Assembly (NCBI GenBank): GCA_902729315.2
Contig: LR746272.1
Span: forward strand, 2,452,035-2,516,034
Source: Spirodela intermedia
Taxonomy: Eukaryota; Streptophyta; Magnoliopsida; Alismatales; Araceae
Direction: 5' to 3'
Length of the DNA stretch: 64,000 nt
Each line of letters begins with the position of its first letter. The first letter of the stretch is position 1. Under the pieces are notes generated by a model, which was not told the DNA's origin, did not search any database, and worked only from the letters and a program-made list of their open reading frames with translations. Both the position numbers and the translations under genes were made by a program. This document shows, one piece after another, positions 51,051-63,367 of the stretch.

Positions 51051-52642
51051 GATCAAGGAGTCCAGCAGGAGACATTAAATTCAGCGCTGCATGGGAGGCA
51101 ACCCATGGTTTTTATTTCATTTTGTTTGATTTTTTTAAGCTCTATTTTTCTTAGAATTTTGCAGTACTTGTTTCTGTATTTGTTTTTTCGAAAAAGTGCA
51201 AAAGGAGGCATGTAAGACGAAGTGGAAAATTAAAAACGAGGTTGAGGTGATGTCTTTCGGAGCTTTATCATTTATGACAACATTTTTAATGCTAAACTTT
51301 GCATATATGCATGCTTCACTTGAAAATTATATTTTCTGCATATTCTATTCCGATTTTTCTGTGTCATTGAAGACAATGTCATTTTTAAGTTGGGGGGTGA
51401 AGTATTCATTATTAATTTATGCTGTAGGATGATCAAGAACATATGTTTGCATTTTATTCAACTTAGAACAGCAACTAAAAAAATAAAAAAATAAATAAAA
51501 TTCGGAAAAACTGTAGCATCTATTTTCTGGTTTTCCGTCAGGAACAACAGACTGTCAAAAACAGCAGACAAAAAAACAACCCAAAATTTGAAATTATAGA
51601 GACCCTTTTCTCACATTTCAATCCCCTAGACATATATTACTGAAATTCGAAATTACAGCTATAAAGAAGATAGTTTTGATTTATTTTTGACAAATTTATT
51701 GCTGCTAAAATAGAACTGAAAACAAAAAACAGAACTGTCAGAACTATCTAATTTACAAATTTCTTACATCATATTGCATGCATGAAAAATTAAATCAATT
51801 AGATTGATTGATACCAAAAGATACTAGGAAGATTATTATTGAGTCAAAAGAATGATCTAGTAGCATGAAATGTTGGAATACTCCTTGGATACATGATAGA
51901 TAACATGGATTTGATTTTACAGATTTTCACTTCATGATCTTGATGGATAATATTTACTTGATGTGAAAATTTGATTGATCATTTGAGTTTAATGGAGATT
52001 TTTGCACCCTGATCTATAGGACTTGTGAGGAGAAATCACTTATTTCGAAAAAAAAAAGAGAGAGCAATGTGAAAAATCTAGAAACGAAGAGTACACATGA
52101 AGGATGTGAGAGATCATTCTCATTGTCGAAAATTGTGTATAGAAAAACACTTGCTGCAAAATAAGTGGATAAAGTGAAAGCCTTGAAAATGAAGAGTACA
52201 CATGGAGGGTGTGAGACATCATTCTTATTGTCGAAATTTATCTACAGGAAAAGCTACTTATCCACTATATATAAAGAAAGAAGAAATATAGTGCAAACTT
52301 CAAAAATCAAGTCATAAAAAAAGGGAAATGTAGGATCAATATTATTCTTGGATGAGTATTGATAATTGGAACATCTTGTAAATACATCTATGAGTGAAGA
52401 AGTGATAAAGATGTGAATAGAAGAAGTGAAGTTTAGATTGTTATTCCAAGGAGTGTTTAAACATTTAAGTGCTTGACATCATTCTTAAATACTTGATATA
52501 AGAATCCAAAGTATCTAAAGGTGCATCATTTCTAATTGTATTTTTTTTCTTTCTGTATTGAAATATGATGTTTGAGATTTTTAAATTTTTATTTTCGTAA
52601 TTCCATTGCTAAGGGACTAGCAATGATTTAACTTAGGGGGTG
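51051..52642 (+). other. Family B 3' noncoding region with hairpins and polypurine tract
   Basis: Between pol and the 3' LTR. A perfect 6-bp hairpin, CATGGG-AGGCAA-CCCATG, at 51,090-51,107; a second, CATTG-AAGA-CAATG, at 51,365-51,378, followed by the G run AAGTTGGGGGG (51,388-51,398), which resembles an internal polypurine tract. Both resemble conserved landmarks of Athila/Tat elements. A 48-bp direct repeat lies near 52,087 and 52,192. The true polypurine tract is at about 52,631-52,642. Confidence 0.7.
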
Positions 52643-54285
52643 TGATAAGTCTTCATTATCATGAGTTAATAATTAGTAAATAATATAGTTTTAGCCTTAA
52701 CTCATGATAAATAGACTTATATTTGTGTTAAAGTGTGAAAAGTGGTTTTCAATTAATTAATGTGAATTATTAGGTAATTATGTGATTTTACATGAATTTA
52801 TTTGATTTTTACAGTCTTGCTTTTGAGATAAATGAAGAAAAAGAAATAAAAATAAGACAAAATGAGGGGGGGACCCACCCGCCGGCCAGCCGGGCCCGCA
52901 AGCGGGTCGGAAGCTCAGTCGAGGAGTAGCCGCGAGCAGCCCCGAGTAGGGGCTCGAGTGGCTTGGACCGATAGGGGCACGTGTGCGCCACTCCCCTTCC
53001 ACGTCACCAGTGGCCAGCCGGCTGTGGGGCAATCAGTGGTCGTACACGCGAGAGAATGAACTTTGCTTAGAAAGCTAACATTACTATATATTCGCCCAAA
53101 AAATCGGCGCGCAACTGATGTGGGACTAAACCCGCGTCACACCTTCCTCAGCAGGGGCGGACAACCGGCGCGGGTTCGAATCCTCCCAGAGTCAAAATTC
53201 ATATATTTTTATCTGATTATCGCGACTTTCCTGCAGATCGCCGGTGAAGGATTAAGCAACGAGAATCGCTGGATCATTAGCGAAAATCTCGTCAACGCGA
53301 TTCGCGGAGCATTGCTACTAAAATTGTTGAACGATTCGCGATAAAAGGATCGCGAATCCATCGAGTAAATCATCTCCGATTGATCGACGAACAAGCCGTC
53401 GTCGGGAAGAGGACGATCCGCCGGGAGACGAGTTGCCACCTCCTGAGAGCATACCAGATGCGATGAAGAGCCACCTCTTGCTGCGCGGACCTAAGGATGA
53501 AGCTCCCTGACACGCGCCACACCTCCATCCAGAAGGGGTGACAGCCGCCGGAGAGTCGCCAAGTCGTCGTTTTTTCGCTCCGCCGGGTGACAACCGCCGG
53601 AGACGACTCGACGACCCATTTCAGTGATCTCTAGATTTCTCAAGAAGATCTAGAGATTGCCCACGTCATCTTTGTGCAAGGAGAGCCTTCGAGGCCGTGG
53701 ACACTGCACAACAATCCTCCCGAACGCTCAGGATTCCGGTGCATCACCGACGCATCGCCATCGCGACGCCGGAACTCTGTTTTCCTACTTTCAATTTAAT
53801 TTACGCTTCATTTAGTGATACTTTGTGTGATTTTAATTTACCAAAATATACTTCGTTCAATTACGATTCTTCCGGCTTTTACAGATCTTAATTTGATTAA
53901 TTAAATCGTCTGTAATCGCTTACGTAAGAATCGCCGGGTGGAACTCTGTTTCCGCCCGATTCGCGTTCGCCGGGCGCTGATGTCATCTTGACGTCCGCAC
54001 CCTTATTTCCTTTTTTTTCGTGAATTTTAAATATATGCCCTTTTCATTTCCTAGTATAAAATTCATAGAAAATCGTATTCATTGAGAAAAATTTTGAATA
54101 ATTACCAGATATTATATTACATCCCTGTGATCGACCTGGAAAATTACCGCTATTTTTGGAAGTTTTATTGAATTATAATTGATATATTTATTCAGAAATA
54201 CTTCTAAATATCTGAAAATTCGTATTTTCTAGTTTTATAAATTTTAGATTTGCATGATTTAATATACAACGACTGAGTCACGTCA
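52643..54285 (+). mobile_element. Family B 3' LTR
   Basis: TGATAAGTC to GAGTCACGTCA, 1,643 bp; TATATAT box at 53,085-53,091; GGTTCGAATCC at 53,173-53,183. The next five bases, CGACA (54,286-54,290), match the target duplicate CGGCG at 16,182-16,186 except for two G to A changes, and the following family A sequence continues exactly where 16,186 leaves off. Confidence 0.9.
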
Positions 54286-55048
54286 CGACACGATGGCAGT
54301 GGATCATCGGGAAACTCTGGCGGGGCCTGTGAGGAGCTTGGGCTGGATCTAGCTTGTCGGCACAACAGCAGGGTCTCTCTCAATGTCAGCGGCAAGTAGG
54401 CGTTCGTCGGTGAACGGCCAGCAATTGGGCAGAGTGGCGGATGGTGGCTCCGGCAAGTTTATGGTGGAGTTCCAGAGGAAGAGGTGTCAGTCGAACCAGG
54501 AGTCAAGAGACTCTGGTGGAGTGCTCGGCGACGGCTCGTAAGGAGGCGAAGCAAGCCCCTTTCATCACAACAGCGTGACAGGGTTCCAACAGAGGCGGCA
54601 GCAGTCGCAGCGGCAACTGCGTCCGTTTCGTCTGGTGACGGCGGCGATCTCCCGGGTGGCAATGAGATGTCCGGCGGCGGCAGTGGTCTCAGGCAGCAGC
54701 AGGACTTCTCAGGCAGCAGCGTCACGACGAACGAAGCCCTTAGAGGGGGTATCGACGGCCTTCCTCTCCCTCCTTCCATCCCTATCCTAGGTCACGAAGA
54801 AGGTACTCACAAAACGATAATCTCTCACAAAATTCGGCACTTCTTGAGAGGGGTCCCTACCTCCCATTATATAGGGCCCACAAGTGGGCTAAGGGGAGGT
54901 GGGCCCACTTGAGGTCCTCAAGCCCATAAGCCACAAAAGGCTACAAAAGGGGCTTATTGGGCCTCTAAAAGAGAGACCTAATAAGCTTAAGTGGGCCTCA
55001 AATGAAGACCCAAATAAGCCCCAAAAGAGGCCCAAAAGGAAAGACACA
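54286..55048 (-). mobile_element. Family A LTR, 5' half only, cut by family B
   Basis: Minus-strand LTR start at 55,048 (after the polypurine tract), interrupted at 54,286 by the B 3' LTR. TATATAA box at 54,867-54,873. The missing half corresponds in content to 15,207-16,186. Confidence 0.83.
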
Positions 55049-55374
55049 TAGGTCCCCCCCCTTAGGGTTTTAATTGGGCCTCAAAAGAGAGACCTAATAA
55101 AATCCTAAAGAAAGGGAGACATAAACAACAACACACACACATAGAATTGGGCTCGCTAACACACAAATGCGAGGCCCAACAAGTCAACGTGAAAATACAA
55201 AGAAAGATAAGGGTGAGCTCCAGCTCGTCGTTGTTGTGGAGGTGGAATGTCGTCGTCCCGAAGGGCTAGGCTGTGTAGCGAAAGCTAGGCTCCTTCATCT
55301 TTGCACGTCGATCGGGCTGAACTCGGAATGCTGGTGTCTCCAGAGCTGATGGAGATGGGTCCCGCTCGCCATCA
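55049..55374 (-). mobile_element. Family A 3' fragment (end of pol, 3' UTR)
   Basis: Minus-strand piece starting at TGATGGCGAGCGGG (55,374) and running into the LTR above. At its start it is joined directly to the interior of another A LTR (CATAC-ATTC) with a short shared ATT. Same start position as the fragments at 40,985 and 57,290. Confidence 0.83.
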
Positions 55375-55375
55375 G

Positions 55376-56965
55376 AATGTATGGACCCTAGACTCTAGGT
55401 CAGACCACCTAACCTAAGTACAGGTAGGCGTACCAATATGCACTATCAACCTAGGACAACTCAGGGAAACACTTGACGATGGTAAGTGTGAGACCCTCTT
55501 GGTCCATGTTTGGACAGATGGCGGAACAGTCGTCGTGAAGTAGCCTAGGGCTGCAGATCACGAACGGTGACGAGTCTGACGCAGCGTCAGAAGTCACGAT
55601 CCTATAACCCGTCCTATCCTGTCTACGTTCTCTAGATGGCGGTGGAAATGAGCCGAGAAAACCTTTCAAAAGATAATTAAACTTAAGTAAGAAGGGGGTA
55701 CAGAGCTAACCTTCGGGGTTGCGTAGCCCGGTGGGTCGTGACGGAGTGGAGACTCGACGTAAGTAGAGACGTCTGGTGAAGAGCAATGCTCAACATCGAT
55801 GGTCGGTCCTGGTCGAGAGTCACAGTAGTCGTCGTCGTAAGGTGTGGCGTGGTCGGCGTGGGCGTGGGCCCGCTGGTGGGCTGAAGGGCACGCTAGCGGG
55901 TGTACGCGGCAAGCCGTGTGGCGTGCCTTAGGGCACGCTGGCGGCGGCGCCAGGTCATGCGGGCCGTAGGAGCCGGCGCGCAGGGCGCGCACGGTGGTGG
56001 CATTTCGGCGGGAATGCCGAGCGTCGGTAGTTAGGCGGAAGCCCAACTGTTGTCGGAAGGATCGGCTTTCTCTGGAGGCACCGGGAAGCGGAGCAGACGA
56101 AGGAGACGATCTCGGCCGACGATACCAGGGAGGGTTGAGCCCTCCTGGTCTAGGCGGCACCAGAAACAACGCGACGGCGGCGGATCGTCGAGAAACTCTG
56201 GCAAGGGCTTGTGCAAAGCTTGGACTGGATCTGGCTCGTCGGCACAGCAGCAGGGTCTCTCCCAACATCAGCAGCAGGAAGGCGTTCATCGGCGAACGGC
56301 CAGCGACTAGGCGGAGCGGCGGATGGCAGCTCCGGCGAGTTTATGGTGGAGTTCCGAAGGAAGAGGGGGCAGTCGAACTAGGAGTCAATAGACTCCGGTG
56401 GAGTGCTCGGCGACGGCTAGTAGGGAGGCGAAGCAAGCCCCTTTCGTCACAACAGTGTGATGGGGTTCTAGTAGAGGCCGCGGCGGTTGCAGCGGCAACT
56501 GTGACCGTTTCGTCCGGTGACGGCAGCGATCTCACGGGTGGCAATGAAGATGTTCAGTAGTGGCAGTTGGTCTTAGGCGGCGGCGGGACTTCTCAGGCAG
56601 CAGCGTCACGATGAACAAAGTCCTTAAAGGGTATCGACGGCCTTCCACTCCCTCCTTCCCTCCCTATCCTAGGTCACGAAGAAGGTAACTCACAAACGAT
56701 AATCTCTCACAAAATTCGGTGCTTCTTGTTGAGGGGGGGTCCTACCTCCCCTTATATAGGGCCCACAAGTGGGCTAAGGGGAGGGGGGCCCACTTGAGGC
56801 CCTCAAGCCAGAAAAAGGCTACAAAAGGGGCTTATTGGGCCTCTAAAAGAGAGACCCAATAAGCTCCCCTAAAAGGAGAAAGAGGAGGGCCCTCTTATGG
56901 TGCTTAAGTGGGCCTCAAATGAAGACCCAAATAAGCCCCAAAAGAGGCCCAAAAGGAAAGACACA
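55376..56965 (-). mobile_element. Family A LTR lacking its last about 95 bases
   Basis: Minus-strand LTR from 56,965 (TGTGTC start) to 55,376, where it stops at CATACATTC before the usual end. TATATAA box at 56,752-56,758. One minisatellite unit (near 56,000), in contrast to five or six in its palindrome partner at 41,310-43,127. Confidence 0.83.
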
Positions 56966-57290
56966 TAGGTCCCCCCCCTTAGGATTTTAATTTGGCCTCA
57001 AAAGAGAGACCTAATAAAATCTTAAAGAAAGGGAGACACAAACAACAACACACACATAGAATTGGGCCCGCTAACACACAAACGCGAGGCCCAACAAGTC
57101 AACATGAAAATACAAAGAAAGATAAGGGTGAGCTCGAGCTTGTCGTCGTCACGGAGGTGGAATGTCGTTCTCCTAAAGGGATAGGCTGTATAGAAAAAGC
57201 CAGGCTCCTTCGTCTTCGCACGTCGATCAGGCTGAACTCACACTGCCGGTGTCTCCTAAGCTGATGGAGACGGGTCCCACTCACCATTAG
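56966..57290 (-). mobile_element. Family A 3' fragment bordering U2
   Basis: Minus-strand counterpart of 40,985-41,309: end of pol, 3' UTR and polypurine tract. It starts at the same pol position, next to the same U2 border (TTTCATTTACA), with four filler bases (CACC) where the left arm has two (TA). About 10 percent of bases differ from the left copy, mostly transitions. Confidence 0.83.
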
Positions 57291-59426
57291 GTGTGTAAAT
57301 GAAACCCAATGCCCTCTATGAAAATAGTCTCTTATGTCAATCCATAAATGACTGAATAATTCAAGAGGAGGGGGATGAATCATCTTTTAATTTTTTAAAG
57401 AATATCTCATTTACATCTTTATAGTAATATAAAGAAGCAAGCAAATAAAAAATAGTTCATACTAGATTTTAGAGTGGTTTGGTGAACTCCATCGACCTAC
57501 ATTCACTTTTGAGGACTCCACATCAAGTATATTATTCCATCTCAAAATTCACCATTGTATTTTTTTTCTTTAGTTCAAAGTTTGCTATTCACATGTTAGT
57601 TGTCCTTGATATTTTATTTGAAGATTGATAATATATTAAAAAATATATTTTTCTTTCAAGGTTGAGCTCAAATAAGATTGTTGAGTTTATTATTTTCTCC
57701 ACTTATTTTACTTACATGAGACTATCTAAAATGCGTGGCATTGACCTCTGATCATTACTTGGAGGCTTACTGTTCTCTCATAAATTATGTGTGAAGCTTA
57801 GTTTAAAAATTTGTGATTCATCAATAGTTATCTTTGCTTCTGAGGTCGAGCTCAAATAAGGTCATTGAGCTTGTTTGTTATCCTTACATATTTTGTTGAT
57901 TTGTTACTATCCAGAATGCCTGGCATTGATTTTTGTTCATTTATGATTTTGAAACTCATTGTTCGTACAGCTGCAGCACTTGAAAGGATCCTTTTTGCTT
58001 TTAGGGTTGAGTCCAAAAAAATTTATTTGATATATCATTTTGTCCATGTATTTCACTAAAATTATTCATATTATCTATTGAGGATCATTTTCACAAGGGT
58101 GCTTCATTTCTATAATTGAGTAGGTTTTTAATTTGAATGATATCTTAGACATTGAAATTTTGATATTATTCATATCTCTCTAATCAACTTTCTTGTGTGT
58201 TGTTGCTAGGGTTTCAATTTTGAATCTTGCCAATGACTTAGTTTTTCTGTAATTTTCAACTATTTTGCCTATTGTGAGTTTCGTCCTTTTGTTGCTTAAG
58301 TTTTGAGTTTGAATCTTACACTTGACTTCATATACTTTGATCTCTCAAGTGTTTTTCTTGTTGAGACTTTCAACTTCCCCACTTAGATCATTATTTCAAA
58401 TCTTGCAAGTGAGTTTGTATTTTTATGATTTTCTAAATACTTAGTCACATATGTAGACACTTTTTTTTTCTGAACTTCTGTTCAATTTATATGATGTTAC
58501 ATTATATTTAACATAAGCATATCTCAAGGATATAACTCTTTGAATTCATTGTTAGGTATAAGATTATTTGAGTATCATCAATATATTTTCGAACGCTTCT
58601 CTAAGATATTAGACTTGTAACATGTATTTATGAAATAAATTTATTACTAAACAAATGTTCAATAAATTTTATGTAAATATTTTGTGAATAAATTTTTGCT
58701 TAGTAGCATCAAAATCAACAGCATCTTGCTTTTTGACACCTAAAATATTGATTCAATAAAATTTATTTACATGACAATCTATTCAACACAGATGAGAAAT
58801 CAATTAAGTTCATCAATCGGTTCATCACATTTAATTTGCATCCATATAAATAAGTATCACTATGATGACACAAGGGTTCACACAATTATAGTAGATACAC
58901 ACATTATCAATATGTGTGTATGTGAACATTCCAATATTAAATAAACAAACATTCAAAATAGTCATATGATATAATTAGATAATAAATAATAATCATTTGG
59001 TTATATATAATCCTCCCCCTAAACAAGTGCTCCCTCTAAGTCCATGCACTCATCCAGTTTTCACACCTTTTATCATTATTTTCTCCCCCTTTTGTAAATA
59101 TCAAAAATAGATACATAAAAGAAGTTTAAGAGAACAATCAACTATGTAAATATTCTAGTCTGATGTGAGATCATGAGAAAACTGATTTGAACTTCGAAAT
59201 TGATTTTGAAATCATTCTTCAATTGCCTTAAGTTGCTACTCTATTTGTTCTATACTCTTGTTGAATTTTTCAATGATTGGTAGGATGTCAAGGAATGTAA
59301 GAGCATGAGAGAAATATGTTGAGGTAGAAAAAAAAGATGATGGAGCCACTAATCATCAACTTAAAGATAATCTATTAGGTGAATAGTAAATTTATCATTG
59401 AGATCATGAGGATAACTATTGATTGA
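57291..59426. other. U2 reversed: AT-rich DNA with tandem repeat
   Basis: Mirror of 38,881-40,984. The tandem repeat of about 170 bp is at 57,647-58,017 and the purine tract appears as CCTCCCCCT near 59,011-59,020. No gene seen. Confidence 0.5.
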
Positions 59427-59917
59427 TTATTTGGCAGAGATGTCTACATTGAAGTATTGAAATATGTAAGTGGTGATGACACCAAGGGGAAGAGTGAGAT
59501 CATACTTGAGGACTATCCTCATTTGATCCAAGAAGATAGAACCGAGGTCAAAGTTAATGCAATTAACTAGGTAATATAAGATTGGCATGAATTTATCAAA
59601 TATCATATCAAATGTATTACTTTTGTGCCATATGGCATGGCCGATGAGAAAATACATGACTCAGTAGGACAATGGAATACAAAATGTCTTAGTAGACATT
59701 CTACATGCCAACCAACTTTGACAAAAAAATATTTAAAATAATTCAGTCAATAGTGAGCGAAGGTCCAGAGGGTAAATCAAGGACTACATTTATAACTTTG
59801 AGGGTAGCACCAATTAGGATTCCTTTGACATAGGTAATGTTAGTAGGGTATTTGGTGGCATTGTTGTATAATAGTCAGACCAGATTTGGATAATTTTTAG
59901 TTGGAGAAGAAACAAAA
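59427..59917 (-). pseudogene. Extra ORF of the copia element, right copy
   Basis: Mirror of 38,390-38,880; the 76-residue frame at 59,427-59,657 is identical to the left copy. Same frame change between its two halves, so it was dead before the arms were duplicated. Confidence 0.55.
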
Positions 59918-61381
59918 GTTGTGAGTGGAAGGGCATTGAAGAATTATTTCATATTTATATGCTGAGATACAAAAAAGTTCAAGTTAATAATTTTGAAATA
60001 AATGACTTTTTTTGTCCTTAAATATATATTGGAATTTGGCTTTGTGAGCCTTAGTTGAGAAGAATGGAGAATGATATGTATGAGATGGAGAAGAGGAAGG
60101 TTGTTAGGTTCATCAACGTTTAATTGGTTGATATTTGAGATGAGAGGCTTTCAAATGAATTTCCTCTACAAGTCTTGTTTTTCATGAAGTTATAGTGGAT
60201 GTCTTCTTGGGCCAAGGTGATTTAGTGGGTGCTTTAGTTCTACAAGAGGTGTTAGGTACAAGTCAAGAAGGTCAGTCATTGATTCGTAGGACTTGGGTTC
60301 CTATTTCAGAGGGGAGATAATATCTATAGCCATAGAGAGGTAGTTTTTGTGACAAGTAGAGTGGGAGTGTTTATAGTAGGAGTTGAATTTTCAGTGGCTA
60401 GTGGAATAGGAATTTCAATAGTTGCGGCTAGTTGAAGATTTATTTCTGTAGTTGATGGAAAGGTTGTAAAAATTGACATAAAGGGTTATGTTTATATGGT
60501 TGGTAAGATATTTGTTTGGAGATTGTTGTGGGGTCTATTGTTGTGTATGTAGGAGAGATCATAGATGGTTGAGTCTTAAGAAAATATTTGATGTTCTCTA
60601 AGTTGATTGATTAATGACTTCGGAGAGTGATTTGTGAAGGTCTCAAAGTGCTTTATTTGATGTGTTGAGAATTGGTGATTGTTTGAAAATATAGAATGTT
60701 TGTAGTGTTAAAATGGAAAAAGACGATTGAGTATGCATTGGAGAGGACAGCCCAAAGTTATCATGTAAAGAGTCAATTATAATATTTTTGTTTTTATTTT
60801 TCTCAGAAAGATTATGAAATCTAGATTCTCTAAAAGGGGATGTTAGAAGGGTGGAATGACAAGTGTAAACCATCTTGGTTCCAAAGTTTGGTGTGAGAGA
60901 AGATAGCTAGATTGTAATGTAGAAAAAGTTCAATAAGAATACATTTATGTATTAGACAACTTACGAGATGCAAGTAGAAATCTCATAAACAATATTCATA
61001 AGATTTATGGTTGAGAGAGTAAGAAGATAATTTTTGAAGTGACAAGTAACAGTGAAAAGATGAGTTTTGGAACAAGTGAAGCCTCACCCTTTTCATAGAT
61101 GAAATATTATAAACACAATATAAAAACTTTATAAGATATGTAATAATATAACACGTGTCATTCATTCCTTTAAAGGACTATTGCGATAAAACTAAAATAA
61201 CATTGTAAAATTGAATGTTTTAAAAAATTCATCTGCACAAAGTAAACAATGAAATATAATAGAAAATGATAGTGAAACAATGAGGCTGATCCCTCTTTTA
61301 GTAGACTCATCTATATTTTTTAAATAAATGATTGACTTCATCATTCATTCATCTATTAACAAGAACTCAAGGTAAAATATC
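59918..61381. other. U2 reversed: AT-rich DNA
   Basis: Mirror of 36,926-38,389 with single-base differences only (for example one Tyr/Cys codon change near 61,040). No recognisable gene. Confidence 0.45.
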
Positions 61382-63367
61382 AGTCATTTTGCACACACCA
61401 ACTTCATAGATAATTGAATTAAATCTATTTTTATGAAAGGGTTTTGTGAAAATGTCAATGAACTATTTTGATGTTTTAATGAATTGTGGTTCAATATCCC
61501 TTTTTTTATATGATCCATGATAAAATGGTGTATGATCTTGATATACTTTGTTCTAGAGTAGATAATCAAATTTTTGGCTAGATTAGTGCACTAATATTTT
61601 CACAATACACTGGTAATTTTAATTTCAACCCATAATCTGTCAATTGATACCTTATCCAAAGTATATGTGTGCAATAGCTTCTTGTAGACACATAATCGAA
61701 CTCTCTAGTGGATAAAATAATGAAGTTCTATTCCTTAGAATTCCAAAAGATTAAACTATGCCTAAGAACAAACATGAGCCACTTGTGCTCTTGCGATCAA
61801 TCCTACAACTTGAAAAATCTGAATCACGGTATCTTAAAAGATTTAAATTTATGTTTTTGAGATACTATTCACTTAATACCTATGTTAATTGAGAGTTAAA
61901 GATTTTCTGAAGGGTAGTAAGGTGACATTCTTTCAAATTTGATTAATATCTAGCACACATGTAAATACTGAATAAAATGTTAGGCTGGCTAGCTGTTACA
62001 TACAATAAAAATCTGATCATCCTTATGTAAATTTTTGATTTACTTCTTTTCCATATTCATTAGATTCTAATTTCGTGTTTGTACCTATTAGTGTTTTTTT
62101 GGACTTTAGATCTTTCATTTTGAATATTAAGTAGTTCTCTAGTATATTTTTCTTGAGATATTAAAATTTCATTCTGCAACTATTTGATTAACGATCTAAG
62201 AAATAAATTCAGTTAAGTCATCATACTAATTTTGAATTCGTTTTTCATCAATGTTGAAAATTCATTACATAATGATTCATCACTTAAACCAAAGATAATA
62301 TTATTAATGTATATTTGAACAATCAAAATATATTTTTATCTACTTCTAATGAACATTGAAGTTTCTACACTTCTTCTTTGATTAGTATGTTTAGAAAAAC
62401 ACTTTTAACATCTAATTCATTTTAAAATTATTGGCACATGCAACTAATAAAATGATTCTACTTGCATCAAGTCTAGTAAGAGAGACATAAGTTTTTTCAT
62501 AATCTATTCCTTTTTTCTGAACATATCCCTAAACAAGAAATCTGATTATATTTTAATGTTCAAGTTTTGAAACTAAATGCTATACATCATTCCTCTCAAA
62601 TTATTCAAATTCATCTTATATAGCACTTATTCCATCACAATCTATGAGACCAACATTAATATTTTATGATTCAATTTGAGAGGTGAATTTCATGTAAGTT
62701 TGCTCCTTTAATTTATGATCTAGTTCTAACTCTATCAATTAAATCTTCAATGGCACTGTCCGTTAGATGACTCTTAGTATATCTCTATGTTCTAGATTAA
62801 TGTTCATGATCAGTGTTCGATTTTAAGTAAAGTAATTCTTCTTGTCCTTCTTTAGTTTCTTTATTATGTATGAAATTTATGTTGACACAATCACTTTAAT
62901 ATATTCTAAGAGTTTAATATGAATCCATTCTTTAACCACCAGAGTTTAAAATGTTCTCTCATCACTTTACTAATCAGCTTTTTCTAACTCTTCTTTACCA
63001 TTGTTGGGAATAAAACATTTACATCTGAATGGTTTGAAATAGCTAATGTTCTTCAACTTTGATCCAATCTAAACTCTATTTATAACATAACATACCATGT
63101 TAATACTCTCAACCCATAAGTGTTTAGATATATCACTATTTTGCCAACAAGCTTTTAGATAGATCAATTAAGGTCATATTTTTCTTCTCAATGACTCCAT
63201 TTAGTTAAGGAGTTTTAGGTACTGAAAATTTGTGTGTAGTTCCTAATTCATCAAAGAATTTTTAAAATAAAGTAATTTAAAATTCACCTTTGTGATTATT
63301 TTCTCTTCTTAAATGTATATGTAGATCATTTTGTATTTTCTTTGTAAACTTTACAACCTAATTAAAA
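61382..63367 (-). pseudogene. Copia (SIRE/Maximus-like) pol remnant, right copy
   Basis: Mirror of 34,940-36,925, with the same decayed integrase, reverse transcriptase (YINN in place of YVDD) and RNase H blocks and the same stops. The near identity of two such unconstrained copies shows that the U2 duplication, or homogenisation, is recent relative to the death of the element. Confidence 0.8.

Noticed and set aside
51196-51432. Envelope-like protein of family B
   Set aside because: The 78-residue frame covers the conserved noncoding hairpin and G-run block; no signal peptide or envelope features.
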